Source: an uncultured Bacteroidales bacterium
Lineage (GTDB): Bacteria > Bacteroidota > Bacteroidia > Bacteroidales > UBA932
Assembly: GCA_945487035.1 (NCBI GenBank)
Contig: CALYTI010000002.1
Coordinates: 55,479-119,478, forward strand
DNA length: 64,000 nucleotides
Reading direction: 5' to 3'
The position numbers and the translations under genes were made by a program. Every line of letters starts with the position of its first letter. Positions within the stretch are counted from its first letter, which is position 1. Positions 15,812-25,075 of this stretch are shown piece by piece. Under the pieces are notes generated by a model, which was not told the origin of the DNA, did not search any database, and saw nothing but the letters and a program-made list of their open reading frames with translations.

Positions 15812-16720
15812 ATGGAAAGAACGAAAGAAATCTACAGAATCACCCTTTGGGGTGGTTTTGCCAATCTGGTGCTTGTTGCTTTGAAATTCGTGGCTGGAGT
15901 GCTGGGAGCCTCCGCTGCTATGATTGCGGATGCGGTGCATTCGCTCAGCGACCTGCTTACAGATGTTATTGTTCTGGTTTTCGTAAAGATTGGAAACAAG
16001 CCTGCCGACGGGGACCACAATTACGGCCACGGCAAATACGAAACCCTCGCAACCCTCATCGTGGGCCTTTCCCTGCTTGCCGTTGGCGGTAAACTGCTTG
16101 CGGACGGAGTCAACAAGATAATGGCGGCCATAGGCGGGGAAGTGCTCAATACTCCGGGCTGGATTGCCTTTGCTGCGGCTATTGTCAGCATTGTGATCAA
16201 GGAAGTGCTCTTCCAGGTAACGGTGAAGGTGGGCCGCAAGACCAAGTCCGATGCTGTGGTTGCAAATGCCTGGCATCACCGTACCGATGCTCTTTCTTCC
16301 ATTGGTACTGCCATAGGAATTGGAGGTGCGGTCTTCCTCGGCCAGAAGTGGGCCATACTCGACCCTATAGCAGCCGCTGTAGTGAGCATCTTCATTATCA
16401 TTGCGGCTGTCAAAATCCTCCTTCCTGCCCTCAATCAGCTTATGGACAAAAGTCTTCCTGCCGATGAGGAAGAAAAAATCAGGGCTATCGTTGCCGAAGA
16501 CCCTGAACTTTCGGATTTGCATCACCTGCGTACCCGCCACGTCGGAAATGTCCATTCCATAGAGATGCACGTGAGAATGCCGGGGGATGTGACTTTGGAC
16601 ATAGCCCACAAGCATTCTATGGACTTGGAGGCCCGTATCCGGGAAGAACTCGGTCCGGAATCCATTGTCAATATCCACATAGAGCCTCTCAAGGTTGACG
16701 GTAAATACAGGTGCGAGTAG
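15812..16720 (+). CDS. Cation diffusion facilitator exporter, zinc-type site
   Basis: This is a 302-residue CDF-family metal/proton antiporter with six membrane helices. Helix 2 carries His43 and Asp47 (AVHSLSDLLTD) and helix 5 His155 and Asp159 (AWHHRTDALSS). The His-Asp/His-Asp set is the one linked with zinc selectivity in this family, whereas iron exporters such as FieF have Asp at the first position. The C-terminal cytoplasmic domain (about 200-300), with HHLRTRHVGNVHSIEMHV, is the metal-sensing ferredoxin-like fold. It is probably a zinc exporter. It ends one base before the stop of the convergent S9 peptidase gene. Confidence 0.9.
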   Translation: MERTKEIYRITLWGGFANLVLVALKFVAGVLGASAAMIADAVHSLSDLLTDVIVLVFVKIGNKPADGDHNYGHGKYETLATLIVGLSLLAVGGKLLADGVNKIMAAIGGEVLNTPGWIAFAAAIVSIVIKEVLFQVTVKVGRKTKSDAVVANAWHHRTDALSSIGTAIGIGGAVFLGQKWAILDPIAAAVVSIFIIIAAVKILLPALNQLMDKSLPADEEEKIRAIVAEDPELSDLHHLRTRHVGNVHSIEMHVRMPGDVTLDIAHKHSMDLEARIREELGPESIVNIHIEPLKVDGKYRCE

Positions 16721-16721
16721 C

Positions 16722-18935
16722 TTACTTGCACCATTTGTCAAGCCAGCCGTAGAATTCGCGATGCCAATAGAGCGAGTTCTGCGGTTGGAGTATCCAGTGG
16801 TTCTCCTGCGGGAATATCACCAGTCGTGAAGGAACACCCATCATCTGTGCGGCGTTGAAGGCTGCCATACCCTGCTCATAAGGGATGCGGTAGTCCATCA
16901 TTCCGTGGATGCACAGGATAGGTGTATGCCATTTGGTGACATTGGCAGAAGGGGAGCAGGCATAGTGGCGCTGTGCCTTTGGGGTTGAGGCGTAAGGGGC
17001 TCCTGCCTGCTGCATTCCGCCGAAGGTCACTCCGTCGCCCTTTGGCCCGGTCTGCCCAGGCTCATAGGCATACTCCGTAAGACCTCCGTTGTCCCAGTTG
17101 GCAAACCACATTTCTTCGGTGGTGTACCAGAGCATCTTCTCGTCAAAGATGCCGGCGTGGGCAATGAAGCAGTCATAGAGGTCGCCGTGCAGACCTTCCA
17201 GCATATAGACGGAATAGCCGCCGTAGGAAGCTCCGACGCAGGCAAGCTTTGAGACATAGTCCTGAGACTTCATCCAGCGGCCGGCAGTGAGGTAGTCCTG
17301 CATATTGAGTCCCGGGTAGTCGCCGGAAATCTGCTCCTTCCACTCCTGGCCGAAGGCGGTGGTGCCGCGGCGATTAGGCATAATGACCACATAGCCCTGC
17401 TGGGCCATCAGTCTGTAGCACCAGCGGTAGCTCCAGTCCTGGGAATTGGTACCCTGAGGGCCTCCGAGCACGATTTCGATAGCCGGATATTTCTTTGACG
17501 GGTCGAACTTCGGAGGGTAGAGCACCCAGCACTGCATCTGCTTGCCGTCCACGGTCTCGAGCCATACGCTTTCCGATGTCGGTTCGTCGAGCTGGCTGAG
17601 TATGTGCTCGTTTTCCCTTGTAATCTGAGTCCAGCTTGCATAGCCCTGATCTCCGAGGGAGAGGCTGATGAGTTCTATCGGACGGTTGAGGCAGTAATTG
17701 CTTGCAAGCAGGGTCCTGCCGCCGTCAAGCACTGCGAACGGGGAGAAGAAGTCATATTTTTCCTCATCTGAAGTGAGCTGGCGGGTCTTGTCGTCAAGGG
17801 AGGTGTAGAATAGCTTCTGGACTCCGTCGTGAAGTGCGCTGAAATACAGGCCCTTGCTGTCCGGGCCCCAGCACAGTCCTGCTGCATCGCGGTCAAGAGA
17901 GGCTGCGAGCTGCCTGATGCCGCAGGTGCGGCCATTCTCGAAGTCGCACACCATAATCCTCTGCTGGTCAGCCTCATAGCCGTCGCGCCTCATCGAAATC
18001 CACGCAAGGTGCCTGCCGTCAGGAGAGAATACAGGGTCGGTGTCATAGCCTCCGTCTGTCTTGACCGGGATGGTCTCTCCGCTCTGGATGTTGTAGAGAT
18101 ATATGCCGCAGTTGGTGCTGAAGGCGTACTGCTTGCCGGTTTTCTTGCGGCAGCTGTAGGCTATATACATTCCGTCAGCAGACCAGTCGAGCTGCTCTAT
18201 GCCGCCGAAAGGCTCAGTTGGAAGCTCGTATGGCTCATCTCCGAGCAAATCCACGCTGCGCTCTGGCGTAATGGTGCCTCCCATTGCTGCAAGGTAGGTG
18301 CGCGGAGTTTCTGTAACCCAGTGGTCCCAGTGACGGTACATAAGGTCATCGGTGGCATAAGCCTGGGCTTTGTCAAGAGCCGGGTCGCTGTCCTTAGGGC
18401 TCTTTACAGGTCCAGGTATAGTGCTGGTATAGATGATGTTGCATCCGTCAGGAGAGAGCTTGAATTCGCTGATTCCGGAAGGAATGTCGCTAAGCTGCCG
18501 TCTTGCACCGAGCTTCTTCCCGCCGTATGCTGCCTGCCAGAGTTGGCCGTCCAGAAGGAAATATATGCTCTTTCCGTCAGGGGCCCACCTGGCGTTGGAT
18601 ACGCTCTTGGAGTACCTGGTGAGCTGGACTTTGTTGCTGCCGTCAGGGTCGATGGCAAAGAGGTTGCGGCAGCTGCGGTTCTGCTCTACGGATGTGTAGC
18701 TGACGCCGTAAAGGATACGGCTGCCGTCAGGGGATAGCTGGGCATCGCCCAGACGCCCCATTGCAAGCAGAGCCTCAGGGGTCATCACTCCGTCTTCGAT
18801 TTGAATGTCGGAAGGACCTATGTAGCCTGCTTCGTTTTTGTTAGGTTTCATAATCTTTGTGAACACTATGCCGATGCCGTATCCGATAAGGAAACAGGCT
18901 CCGACAATCTCCAGTAGTCTGAGAAATTTCTTCAT
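16722..18935 (-). CDS. S9 family prolyl oligopeptidase-like peptidase, membrane-anchored
   Basis: This 737-residue protein has an N-terminal hydrophobic anchor (about 8-28), a beta-propeller with repeated LSPDG and WSADGMYI blades (about 60-430) and a C-terminal alpha/beta-hydrolase domain. The nucleophile is in GASYGGYSVY (Ser near residue 568), the acid in GMMDYRIPYEQG and the His in ENHWILQP. It should cleave short peptides, possibly after proline, at the periplasmic face. Together with the peptide transporter at 2920-4479 this fits an organism that uses peptides. It starts 5 nt after recG ends, so nifJ-recG-peptidase is probably one transcript. Confidence 0.9.
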   Translation of the reverse strand: MKKFLRLLEIVGACFLIGYGIGIVFTKIMKPNKNEAGYIGPSDIQIEDGVMTPEALLAMGRLGDAQLSPDGSRILYGVSYTSVEQNRSCRNLFAIDPDGSNKVQLTRYSKSVSNARWAPDGKSIYFLLDGQLWQAAYGGKKLGARRQLSDIPSGISEFKLSPDGCNIIYTSTIPGPVKSPKDSDPALDKAQAYATDDLMYRHWDHWVTETPRTYLAAMGGTITPERSVDLLGDEPYELPTEPFGGIEQLDWSADGMYIAYSCRKKTGKQYAFSTNCGIYLYNIQSGETIPVKTDGGYDTDPVFSPDGRHLAWISMRRDGYEADQQRIMVCDFENGRTCGIRQLAASLDRDAAGLCWGPDSKGLYFSALHDGVQKLFYTSLDDKTRQLTSDEEKYDFFSPFAVLDGGRTLLASNYCLNRPIELISLSLGDQGYASWTQITRENEHILSQLDEPTSESVWLETVDGKQMQCWVLYPPKFDPSKKYPAIEIVLGGPQGTNSQDWSYRWCYRLMAQQGYVVIMPNRRGTTAFGQEWKEQISGDYPGLNMQDYLTAGRWMKSQDYVSKLACVGASYGGYSVYMLEGLHGDLYDCFIAHAGIFDEKMLWYTTEEMWFANWDNGGLTEYAYEPGQTGPKGDGVTFGGMQQAGAPYASTPKAQRHYACSPSANVTKWHTPILCIHGMMDYRIPYEQGMAAFNAAQMMGVPSRLVIFPQENHWILQPQNSLYWHREFYGWLDKWCK

Positions 18936-18940
18936 TTTGC

Positions 18941-21079
18941 TTAAGATATTCTGCTATAGTCTTTTATTTGATATTTTTCCTTTCTGAGTTCGTGCAGCAA
19001 CCTGGCATTTTTCGGACTATCAAGCGTAGGGTCTTCATCCAGCACTTTCTGTGCGTAGGCCCTCGCTTCCGAGAGTATCTGTCCGTCCTTCGCGAGGGAG
19101 GCTATGTTGAGCGAAATCGGCAGTCCGCTCTGCTGGGTGCCCTCCAAGTCTCCCGGGCCGCGCATTTTCATATCTTCCTCCGCAATTTCGAAACCGTTTT
19201 CGGTGGAGCACATCAGTTCCAGCCTCTGGATTGCCTCCTTCGAGCATTTGTAGTCGCGAATCAGTATGCAGTGCGAACTTGCCGCTCCGCGTCCCACCCT
19301 GCCGCGAAGCTGGTGAAGCTGCGAGAGTCCGAAGCGCTCGGCTGACATAATCACCATCACCGAGGCGTTGGGAACATCCACTCCCACTTCTATTACCGTA
19401 GTGGAAACCAGGATGTTGGCTCTGCCCGCAGCGAAAGCTTCCATATTGAAATTCTTCACCTCCGAGGTCTGCTGGCCGTGGACTATGGCGCATTTGTACG
19501 GAGGGAAAGGGAAGGCTTTCACTATTTCGTCGTAGCCAAGCTCCAGATTCTGTATGTCAAGCTTTTCGTTTTCGTATATCATAGGATATACTACGAAGAC
19601 CTGGCGTCCCTTGGCTATTTCCTCGCGCATGAATTTATAGACCGCGGGCATCCTGTTTGGCGTATGGAGGGTTGTGCGCACGGGCTTGCGTCCAGGAGGC
19701 ATTTCGTCGATTACGGAGACGTCAAGGTCTCCATAAACCGTCATTGCAAGTGTTCTCGGGATAGGAGTGGCGGTCATCACGAGCACGTGGGGAGGGAGCG
19801 TGTTCTTGGACCACAGCTTGGCCCTCTGGTCCACTCCGAAGCGGTGCTGCTCGTCGATTACGGCAAGCCCGAGGTTCTTGAATATGACCTTGTCCTCCAG
19901 CAGGGCGTGGGTGCCTACAATCAGGCCTATCTGCCCGCCAGCAAGGCCTTCGAATATTTCCCTTCTCGCCTTGGCTCCGGTGGAGCCGGTAAGAAGCGCG
20001 CATTTTACGCCGGTTGGTGCGAGATATTTCTGTATGTTGGAATAATGCTGCTGCGCAAGCACCTCGGTCGGGGCCATAATGCAGGTCTGGTAGCCGTTGC
20101 CAATTGCCAGAAGGCAGCTTAGCACCGCTACCATAGTCTTGCCGGAACCAACATCCCCCTGCAGCAGGCGGTTCATCTGGTGCCCGGACATCAGGTCAGC
20201 ACGTATTTCCTTGATGACCCTCTGCTGGGCTCCGGTCAGACGGTATGGAAGGGCGTTGTAGCAGGCGTTGAAGTCTGGTCCCACCTTAGGCATAGCTATG
20301 CCTTTGTCCGCGCGCGAACGAATGTATTTCTGTTTGAGAAGACTCAACTGAAGCAGAAACAGTTCCTCGAACTTGAGTCTGCGGGTGGCTTTCTCCAGGG
20401 CATAGCTGTCGGCGGGGAAGTGTATGTTCTTAAGCGCATAGCTCAGGCTGCACAGGCCGAGTTCTCCCAGTACATAGTCCGGAAGGGATTCGCTTATCTC
20501 GGGCAGGCACCTCGCAAGGGCCGCTGACTGCAGCCTGCACATCACCTTGCCGGTAATGCCTGCGTTCTTGAGTTTCTCCGTGCTCGGATACACTCCAGTA
20601 AGAACTCCCTGCGCCATCGAGCCTTCCTGGGGAACATCCACCTCAGGGTGGACTATGTTCCACCTTCCGTTAAATTCGGAAGGCTTGCCGAAAAAGATGA
20701 AACTCTGACCCGGAACGAGCCTCTCATAGTTCCATTTGACGGCTTTGAAAAAGACCATCTCCATACGGCCGGAGTCGTCTTCCACGATTACGCTGAGCCT
20801 CTTGGCGGCGCCCCAGTGGATGCGCTCTCCGCTTGTGTCAAGAAGCGAAGAAGACGGCCCGTAGAGGGTCCTGGATACAACTTTTCCCAGAACCTGGATA
20901 TAGGCGAGGCTCTGGGAAACGCTGGCAATGGGTTGAATGGAGCTGCGGTCCATATAGCGGAACGGATACAGCCGTATCAGTTCGCCGAGAGTGCTTACTC
21001 CCAGCTCTTTTTTAAGAAGGTCGGCCCTTTTCGGACCAACCCCCTTAAGATACATTATGTCAGTATCCAGTTCACTCAT
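18941..21079 (-). CDS. recG: ATP-dependent DNA helicase RecG
   Basis: This 712-residue branch-migration helicase has an N-terminal wedge/OB domain, starting after a helix-hairpin-like YLKGVGPKRADLLKKELGV, for fork binding. The SF2 motor carries LLQGDVGSGKTMVA (motif I), AVIDEQHRFGVDQR (DEQH, motif II), VMTATPIPRTLAMT (III) and QLRGRVGRG (VI). It rescues stalled replication forks and Holliday junctions. It sits 9 nt downstream of nifJ and 5 nt upstream of the S9 peptidase, all on the minus strand. Confidence 0.95.
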   Translation of the reverse strand: MSELDTDIMYLKGVGPKRADLLKKELGVSTLGELIRLYPFRYMDRSSIQPIASVSQSLAYIQVLGKVVSRTLYGPSSSLLDTSGERIHWGAAKRLSVIVEDDSGRMEMVFFKAVKWNYERLVPGQSFIFFGKPSEFNGRWNIVHPEVDVPQEGSMAQGVLTGVYPSTEKLKNAGITGKVMCRLQSAALARCLPEISESLPDYVLGELGLCSLSYALKNIHFPADSYALEKATRRLKFEELFLLQLSLLKQKYIRSRADKGIAMPKVGPDFNACYNALPYRLTGAQQRVIKEIRADLMSGHQMNRLLQGDVGSGKTMVAVLSCLLAIGNGYQTCIMAPTEVLAQQHYSNIQKYLAPTGVKCALLTGSTGAKARREIFEGLAGGQIGLIVGTHALLEDKVIFKNLGLAVIDEQHRFGVDQRAKLWSKNTLPPHVLVMTATPIPRTLAMTVYGDLDVSVIDEMPPGRKPVRTTLHTPNRMPAVYKFMREEIAKGRQVFVVYPMIYENEKLDIQNLELGYDEIVKAFPFPPYKCAIVHGQQTSEVKNFNMEAFAAGRANILVSTTVIEVGVDVPNASVMVIMSAERFGLSQLHQLRGRVGRGAASSHCILIRDYKCSKEAIQRLELMCSTENGFEIAEEDMKMRGPGDLEGTQQSGLPISLNIASLAKDGQILSEARAYAQKVLDEDPTLDSPKNARLLHELRKEKYQIKDYSRIS

Positions 21080-21088
21080 AGGACCGGA

Positions 21089-24000
21089 TTACTCTTCGGA
21101 AGCAAGACGCTTGTAGGTGTTGTACCTGATCTTTGCGTACTCCTCGGTCTTCTGGAGAAGCTCCTCAGCCCTTTCAGGATAGAGCTTTGCAAGGGATGCG
21201 AAGCGTACCTCACCCTTGAGGAAGTCCTGGAACTTGCTCCAGTCAGGCTCCTTGCTGTCGAGTGAGAACGCCTTCTTGCCCTGCTCTTCGAGCATAGGGT
21301 TGTAGTGATAGAGCTGCCAGTAACCGCATTCTACCGCAAGTTTCTCCTCCCTCTGGCTGAGACCCATACCGGCCTTCAGTCCGTGGTTGATACAAGGAGC
21401 GTATGCGATAATCAGGGACGGTCCATCGTAAGCTTCAGCTTCTTTGATGACATTCATATACTGAACCGGGCTTGCACCCATTGCTACCTGAGCTACATAA
21501 ACATAGCCGTAGCTCATTGCCATCATTCCGAGGTCCTTCTTGCGGATCTTCTTTCCGGAAGCTGCGAACTTGGCGATGGCTCCGGCTGGAGTTGCCTTTG
21601 AGGACTGTCCGCCGGTGTTGGAGTAAACCTCGGTGTCGAGAACGAGTATGTTCACATTCTCACCGCTTGCGAGCACGTGGTCGAGTCCGCCGTAACCGAT
21701 GTCGTAGGAAGCACCGTCACCGCCGATAATCCACTGGCTGCGTGAAGGGATGAACTGCTTGAGGGCAAGCAGGCTCTTGCAGGTGTCGCATCCGCAAGCC
21801 TCCATCAGAGGAACGAGCTTGTCGCAAACCTCGCGGGTTACTGCATAGCTTCCGCGGTTGTCAAGCCACTGCTGGAAGAGGGCTTTCATTTCCTCTGAGC
21901 AGCACTCGCACTGGAGTCCCTTCTGCATAAGGGCGGCAACCGTGTCGCGCATACGTTCTGAACCCAGACGCATACCCAGACCGAACTCGCAGAAGTCCTC
22001 GAAGAGGGAGTTCTGCCAAGCAGGACCGTGGCCCTTCTCGTTGGTGCAGTATGGGGAAGCAGGGAAGGATGCTCCGTAGATGGATGAGCAGCCGGTAGCA
22101 TTGGCAATCATCATATGGTCGCCGAAAAGCTGGGTGATGTTCTTGATATATGGGGTCTCGCCGCAACCTGCGCAGGCACCGCTGAACTCGAACAGAGGCT
22201 GTGCGAACTGGGCGTTCTTCATATTGCTCTTAGGGTCGAAGATCTTCTTGTAGCCGACCTTGGAGTTGAGCCAGTCGAAGTTGGTCTGCTCTGCGATATT
22301 GTCCTGGTAAGATGCCATCTTGATGGACTTCTCCTTTGAAAGACATACGTCAACGCAGTTGCCGCAACCCGTACAGTCTGCAACTGAGGTAGAGAGGGCG
22401 AACTTGTAACCCTTGAGGGTTGCCTTTCCTTCTGCCCACTTGAGTCCCTGTGGAGCGGCTGCGAGCTCCTCATCGGTGAGGATGAACGGACGGATGGCAG
22501 CGTGAGGGCAGACGAATACGCAGTTGTTGCACTGGATACAGGTTGCAGGGTCCCAAACCGGCACATTCACTGCAACTCCGCGCTTCTCGTATGCGGCTGT
22601 GCCGTTAGGCATAGTACCGTCCATATAAGGAACGAAGGCGCTTACTGGCAGGGAGTCTCCGCACTGTGCGTTCACAACATCGGCGATGTCCTTTACGAAC
22701 GGAGTTGCGAGACGGTTTGCGTTAGGGTTGGTGAACTTGGCGCTGATGTTTGCCCACTCGGCAGGAACTTCAACCTGGGTGTATTCGCCACCGCGGTCGA
22801 TGGCGGCATAGTTCATATTCACCACATTCTCGCCCTTCTTGCCGTAGCTCTTCAGGGCAGCGTCCTTCATATACTTCACTGCGTCCTCGGCAGGAATGAT
22901 GCCGGTGATGCGGAAGAATGCTGACTGGAGAATGGTGTTGGTACGTCCTCCGAGACCGATTTCAGCTGCAATCTTGGTTGCGTTGATGATGTAGAGCTTG
23001 ATGTGCTTGCGTCCGATGATGGCCTTGGCTGCATCCGGAATCCTTTCGAGGGTTTCCTTCTCGTCCCAGAGGGAGTTGAGCAGGAGGCTGCCGCCTTCCT
23101 TGATGCCCTTCAGTACGTCATATTTCTCAAGATATGAAGGAACGTGGCAGGCAACGAAGTCAGGAGTGTTCACAAGGTATGGAGCGTGGATAGGCTGGGT
23201 GCCGAAACGCAGGTGTGAGCAGGTGTATCCGCCGGACTTCTTGGAGTCGTAGTCGAAATATGCCTGGCTGTAAAGGTCTGTATGGGTACCGATAATCTTG
23301 ATGGTGTTCTTGTTTGCACCTACGGTACCGTCTGAGCCGAGTCCGTAGAACTTGCACTCGGTTGTGCCCGGCTTCACGATGCTGACCTCGCTCTTTGTAG
23401 GGAGGCTCTTGAAGGTGACATCGTCCACAATGCCGATGGTGAAGTCGTTTTTAGGCTCCTTCTGCTCGAGATTGTCGTAAACTGCAATAATCTGTGCAGG
23501 GGTGGTGTCCTTGCTGGAGAGTCCGTAGCGTCCGCCTACGATAAGAGGTGCTCCGGCTACGCCCTGGAATACGGTCTTGATGTCCTGATAGAGAGGCTCT
23601 CCGAGTGCGCCCGGCTCCTTGGTGCGGTCGAGAACTGCAATCTTCTTGACGTTCTTAGGAAGCACTTTGAGCAGGTACTTGGCGCTGAAAGGCCTGTAGA
23701 GGTGTACGGATACGAGACCGTACTTGCGTCCACGCTCGCGCAGATAGTCTATGGTTTCGCGTATGGTCTCGGTAACTGAGCCCATTGCCACGATGATGTT
23801 CTCGGCATCAGCGTCTCCGTAGTAGTCGAAAGGACGGTACTGGCGGCCGGTGATTTCTCCGAGCTCGCCCATATAGCGTGCAACGATGTCCGGAACGGCG
23901 TCATAAGCCTGATTGCGGGACTCTACTGCCTGGAAATATACGTCTCCGTTCTGGGCTGTACCCCTGGTGACAGGAGTCTCCGGATTGAGTGCCCTCTGGC

Positions 24001-24616
24001 GGAAGCGTGCGAGGGACTTCTCGCTTACGAGACCCTTGAGGTCTTCCTCATCGATGGCTTCGATTTTCTGAATCTCGTGGGAGGTGCGGAATCCGTCGAA
24101 GAAGTGGAGGAACGGGATGCTGCTCTTGATGGTTGCAAGGTGCGCAACTGCTGCGATGTCCTGGGCTTCCTGCACTGAACCGGAGGCAATCATTGCGAAG
24201 CCGGTCTGGCGGCAGGCCATAACGTCCTGATGGTCTCCGAAGATGGAGAGGGCGTGGCTTGCGAGGGCTCGTGCAGATACATGGAATACCGTAGGGAGCA
24301 TCTCACCTGCAATCTTGTACATATTAGGAATCATCAGCAGAAGTCCCTGGGATGCGGTGAAGGTAGTGGTGAGGGCACCGGCCTGGAGGGATCCGTGGAC
24401 TGCACCGGCAGCTCCGCCTTCGCTCTGCATCTCGGTCACTTTGACTGTCTCTCCCCAGAGGTTCTTTTTCCCGTGAGCGGCCCATTCGTCCACATTCTCT
24501 GCCATAGTTGATGACGGAGTGATAGGATAGATGGCCGCGTGCTCGCTGAAGAGATAGGCGATGTTGCTGGCGGCCTGGTTACCGTCACAGGTAATGAATT
24601 TCTTTTCTTTAGCCAT
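21089..24616 (-). CDS. nifJ: Pyruvate:ferredoxin (flavodoxin) oxidoreductase, single chain
   Basis: This 1175-residue enzyme oxidises pyruvate and CoA to acetyl-CoA and CO2 and reduces ferredoxin. All domains are fused: the N-terminal transketolase-like domain (YPITPSSTMAE), domain II, the CoA domain, a dicluster ferredoxin domain (CIQCNNCVFVCPHA and CTGCGNCVDVC) and the TPP-binding C-terminus with the proximal cluster CAGCGETPY and the ATGCSSIYG segment. The start at 24616 (MAKEKKFITC) is preferred over an ATG 12 codons upstream because family members begin there. A TATATTTG box (24680-24687) precedes it. It is a central enzyme of fermentative pyruvate metabolism. Confidence 0.96.
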   Translation of the reverse strand: MAKEKKFITCDGNQAASNIAYLFSEHAAIYPITPSSTMAENVDEWAAHGKKNLWGETVKVTEMQSEGGAAGAVHGSLQAGALTTTFTASQGLLLMIPNMYKIAGEMLPTVFHVSARALASHALSIFGDHQDVMACRQTGFAMIASGSVQEAQDIAAVAHLATIKSSIPFLHFFDGFRTSHEIQKIEAIDEEDLKGLVSEKSLARFRQRALNPETPVTRGTAQNGDVYFQAVESRNQAYDAVPDIVARYMGELGEITGRQYRPFDYYGDADAENIIVAMGSVTETIRETIDYLRERGRKYGLVSVHLYRPFSAKYLLKVLPKNVKKIAVLDRTKEPGALGEPLYQDIKTVFQGVAGAPLIVGGRYGLSSKDTTPAQIIAVYDNLEQKEPKNDFTIGIVDDVTFKSLPTKSEVSIVKPGTTECKFYGLGSDGTVGANKNTIKIIGTHTDLYSQAYFDYDSKKSGGYTCSHLRFGTQPIHAPYLVNTPDFVACHVPSYLEKYDVLKGIKEGGSLLLNSLWDEKETLERIPDAAKAIIGRKHIKLYIINATKIAAEIGLGGRTNTILQSAFFRITGIIPAEDAVKYMKDAALKSYGKKGENVVNMNYAAIDRGGEYTQVEVPAEWANISAKFTNPNANRLATPFVKDIADVVNAQCGDSLPVSAFVPYMDGTMPNGTAAYEKRGVAVNVPVWDPATCIQCNNCVFVCPHAAIRPFILTDEELAAAPQGLKWAEGKATLKGYKFALSTSVADCTGCGNCVDVCLSKEKSIKMASYQDNIAEQTNFDWLNSKVGYKKIFDPKSNMKNAQFAQPLFEFSGACAGCGETPYIKNITQLFGDHMMIANATGCSSIYGASFPASPYCTNEKGHGPAWQNSLFEDFCEFGLGMRLGSERMRDTVAALMQKGLQCECCSEEMKALFQQWLDNRGSYAVTREVCDKLVPLMEACGCDTCKSLLALKQFIPSRSQWIIGGDGASYDIGYGGLDHVLASGENVNILVLDTEVYSNTGGQSSKATPAGAIAKFAASGKKIRKKDLGMMAMSYGYVYVAQVAMGASPVQYMNVIKEAEAYDGPSLIIAYAPCINHGLKAGMGLSQREEKLAVECGYWQLYHYNPMLEEQGKKAFSLDSKEPDWSKFQDFLKGEVRFASLAKLYPERAEELLQKTEEYAKIRYNTYKRLASEE

Positions 24617-24679
24617 AGTTATTATGAATGATTGAGAATATTTAATTGGCATTAATAGCTTCTTGGCCTTTGCGGCCTA

Positions 24680-24687
24680 CAAATATA
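24680..24687 (-). promoter_or_regulatory. TATATTTG box for nifJ
   Basis: The minus strand reads TATATTTG, a full -7 match, giving a leader of about 55 nt. No TTG lies at the proper distance. A small GGCC...GGCC hairpin sits in the leader. Confidence 0.5.
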
Positions 24688-24757
24688 GCAAAAACAATGG
24701 AAATACCGTCAGGCTTTTCGGTATAAAATATAAAGGAAAGGGCAGGGAATCTTTTTG

Positions 24758-24829
24758 TACCCCCTAGGCGAATCGAACGCCTATCGTAGGAACCGGAATC
24801 CTAAATTTTATCCATTAAACTAAGGGGGC
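24758..24829 (-). tRNA. tRNA-Arg (anticodon CCG)
   Basis: A full cloverleaf folds on the minus strand: acceptor GCCCCCT/AGGGGGT, a 4-bp D stem (GTTT/AAAT), an anticodon stem TAGGA/TCCTA with loop TTCCGGT, and a T arm AGGCG-TTCGATT-CGCCT. The anticodon is CCG and reads CGG. The discriminator is A and the CCA end is not encoded. Confidence 0.93.
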
Positions 24830-24854
24830 AAAAATGAAGTTTTCTTGAAATTTC

Positions 24855-24886
24855 GCGGGAAGCTTGCATCACTGCGAGCTTCCCGC
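24855..24886. other. Strong stand-alone hairpin
   Basis: GCGGGAAGCT (24855-24864) and AGCTTCCCGC (24877-24886) pair perfectly. Three more pairs inside leave a 6-nt loop. No T-run follows on either strand. It lies between the tRNA and the lipoprotein gene and could be a structured leader or a processing site. Confidence 0.5.
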
Positions 24887-25002
24887 TACTTAACCTAAAC
24901 TTAAACTATGAAAAACTTCACTGCAAATATACTAAATATTTTACAAAGCAAATTCTTTTCTGAAAATTTTTTTGATTCTTTCGACGATTTTCGTCACATT
25001 TC

Positions 25003-25033
25003 TTGCCTTTGGGGCCGCTTGCGACTACTTTTG
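25003..25033 (+). promoter_or_regulatory. Promoter of the lipoprotein gene at 25076
   Basis: TTG at 25003-25005 and TACTTTTG at 25026-25033 are 20 nt apart. Transcription should start near 25040, which supports the ATG at 25076 over an upstream ATG at 24908. Confidence 0.65.
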
Positions 25034-25075
25034 CGATGCTCCGCGATATTGCGGATGAACTTAAACAATCATTCA

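Noticed and set aside
24908..25075. Upstream ATG at 24908 as the start of the lipoprotein gene
   Set aside because: It would put 56 non-signal residues before the lipoprotein signal, and the promoter at 25003-25033 lies inside that extension.
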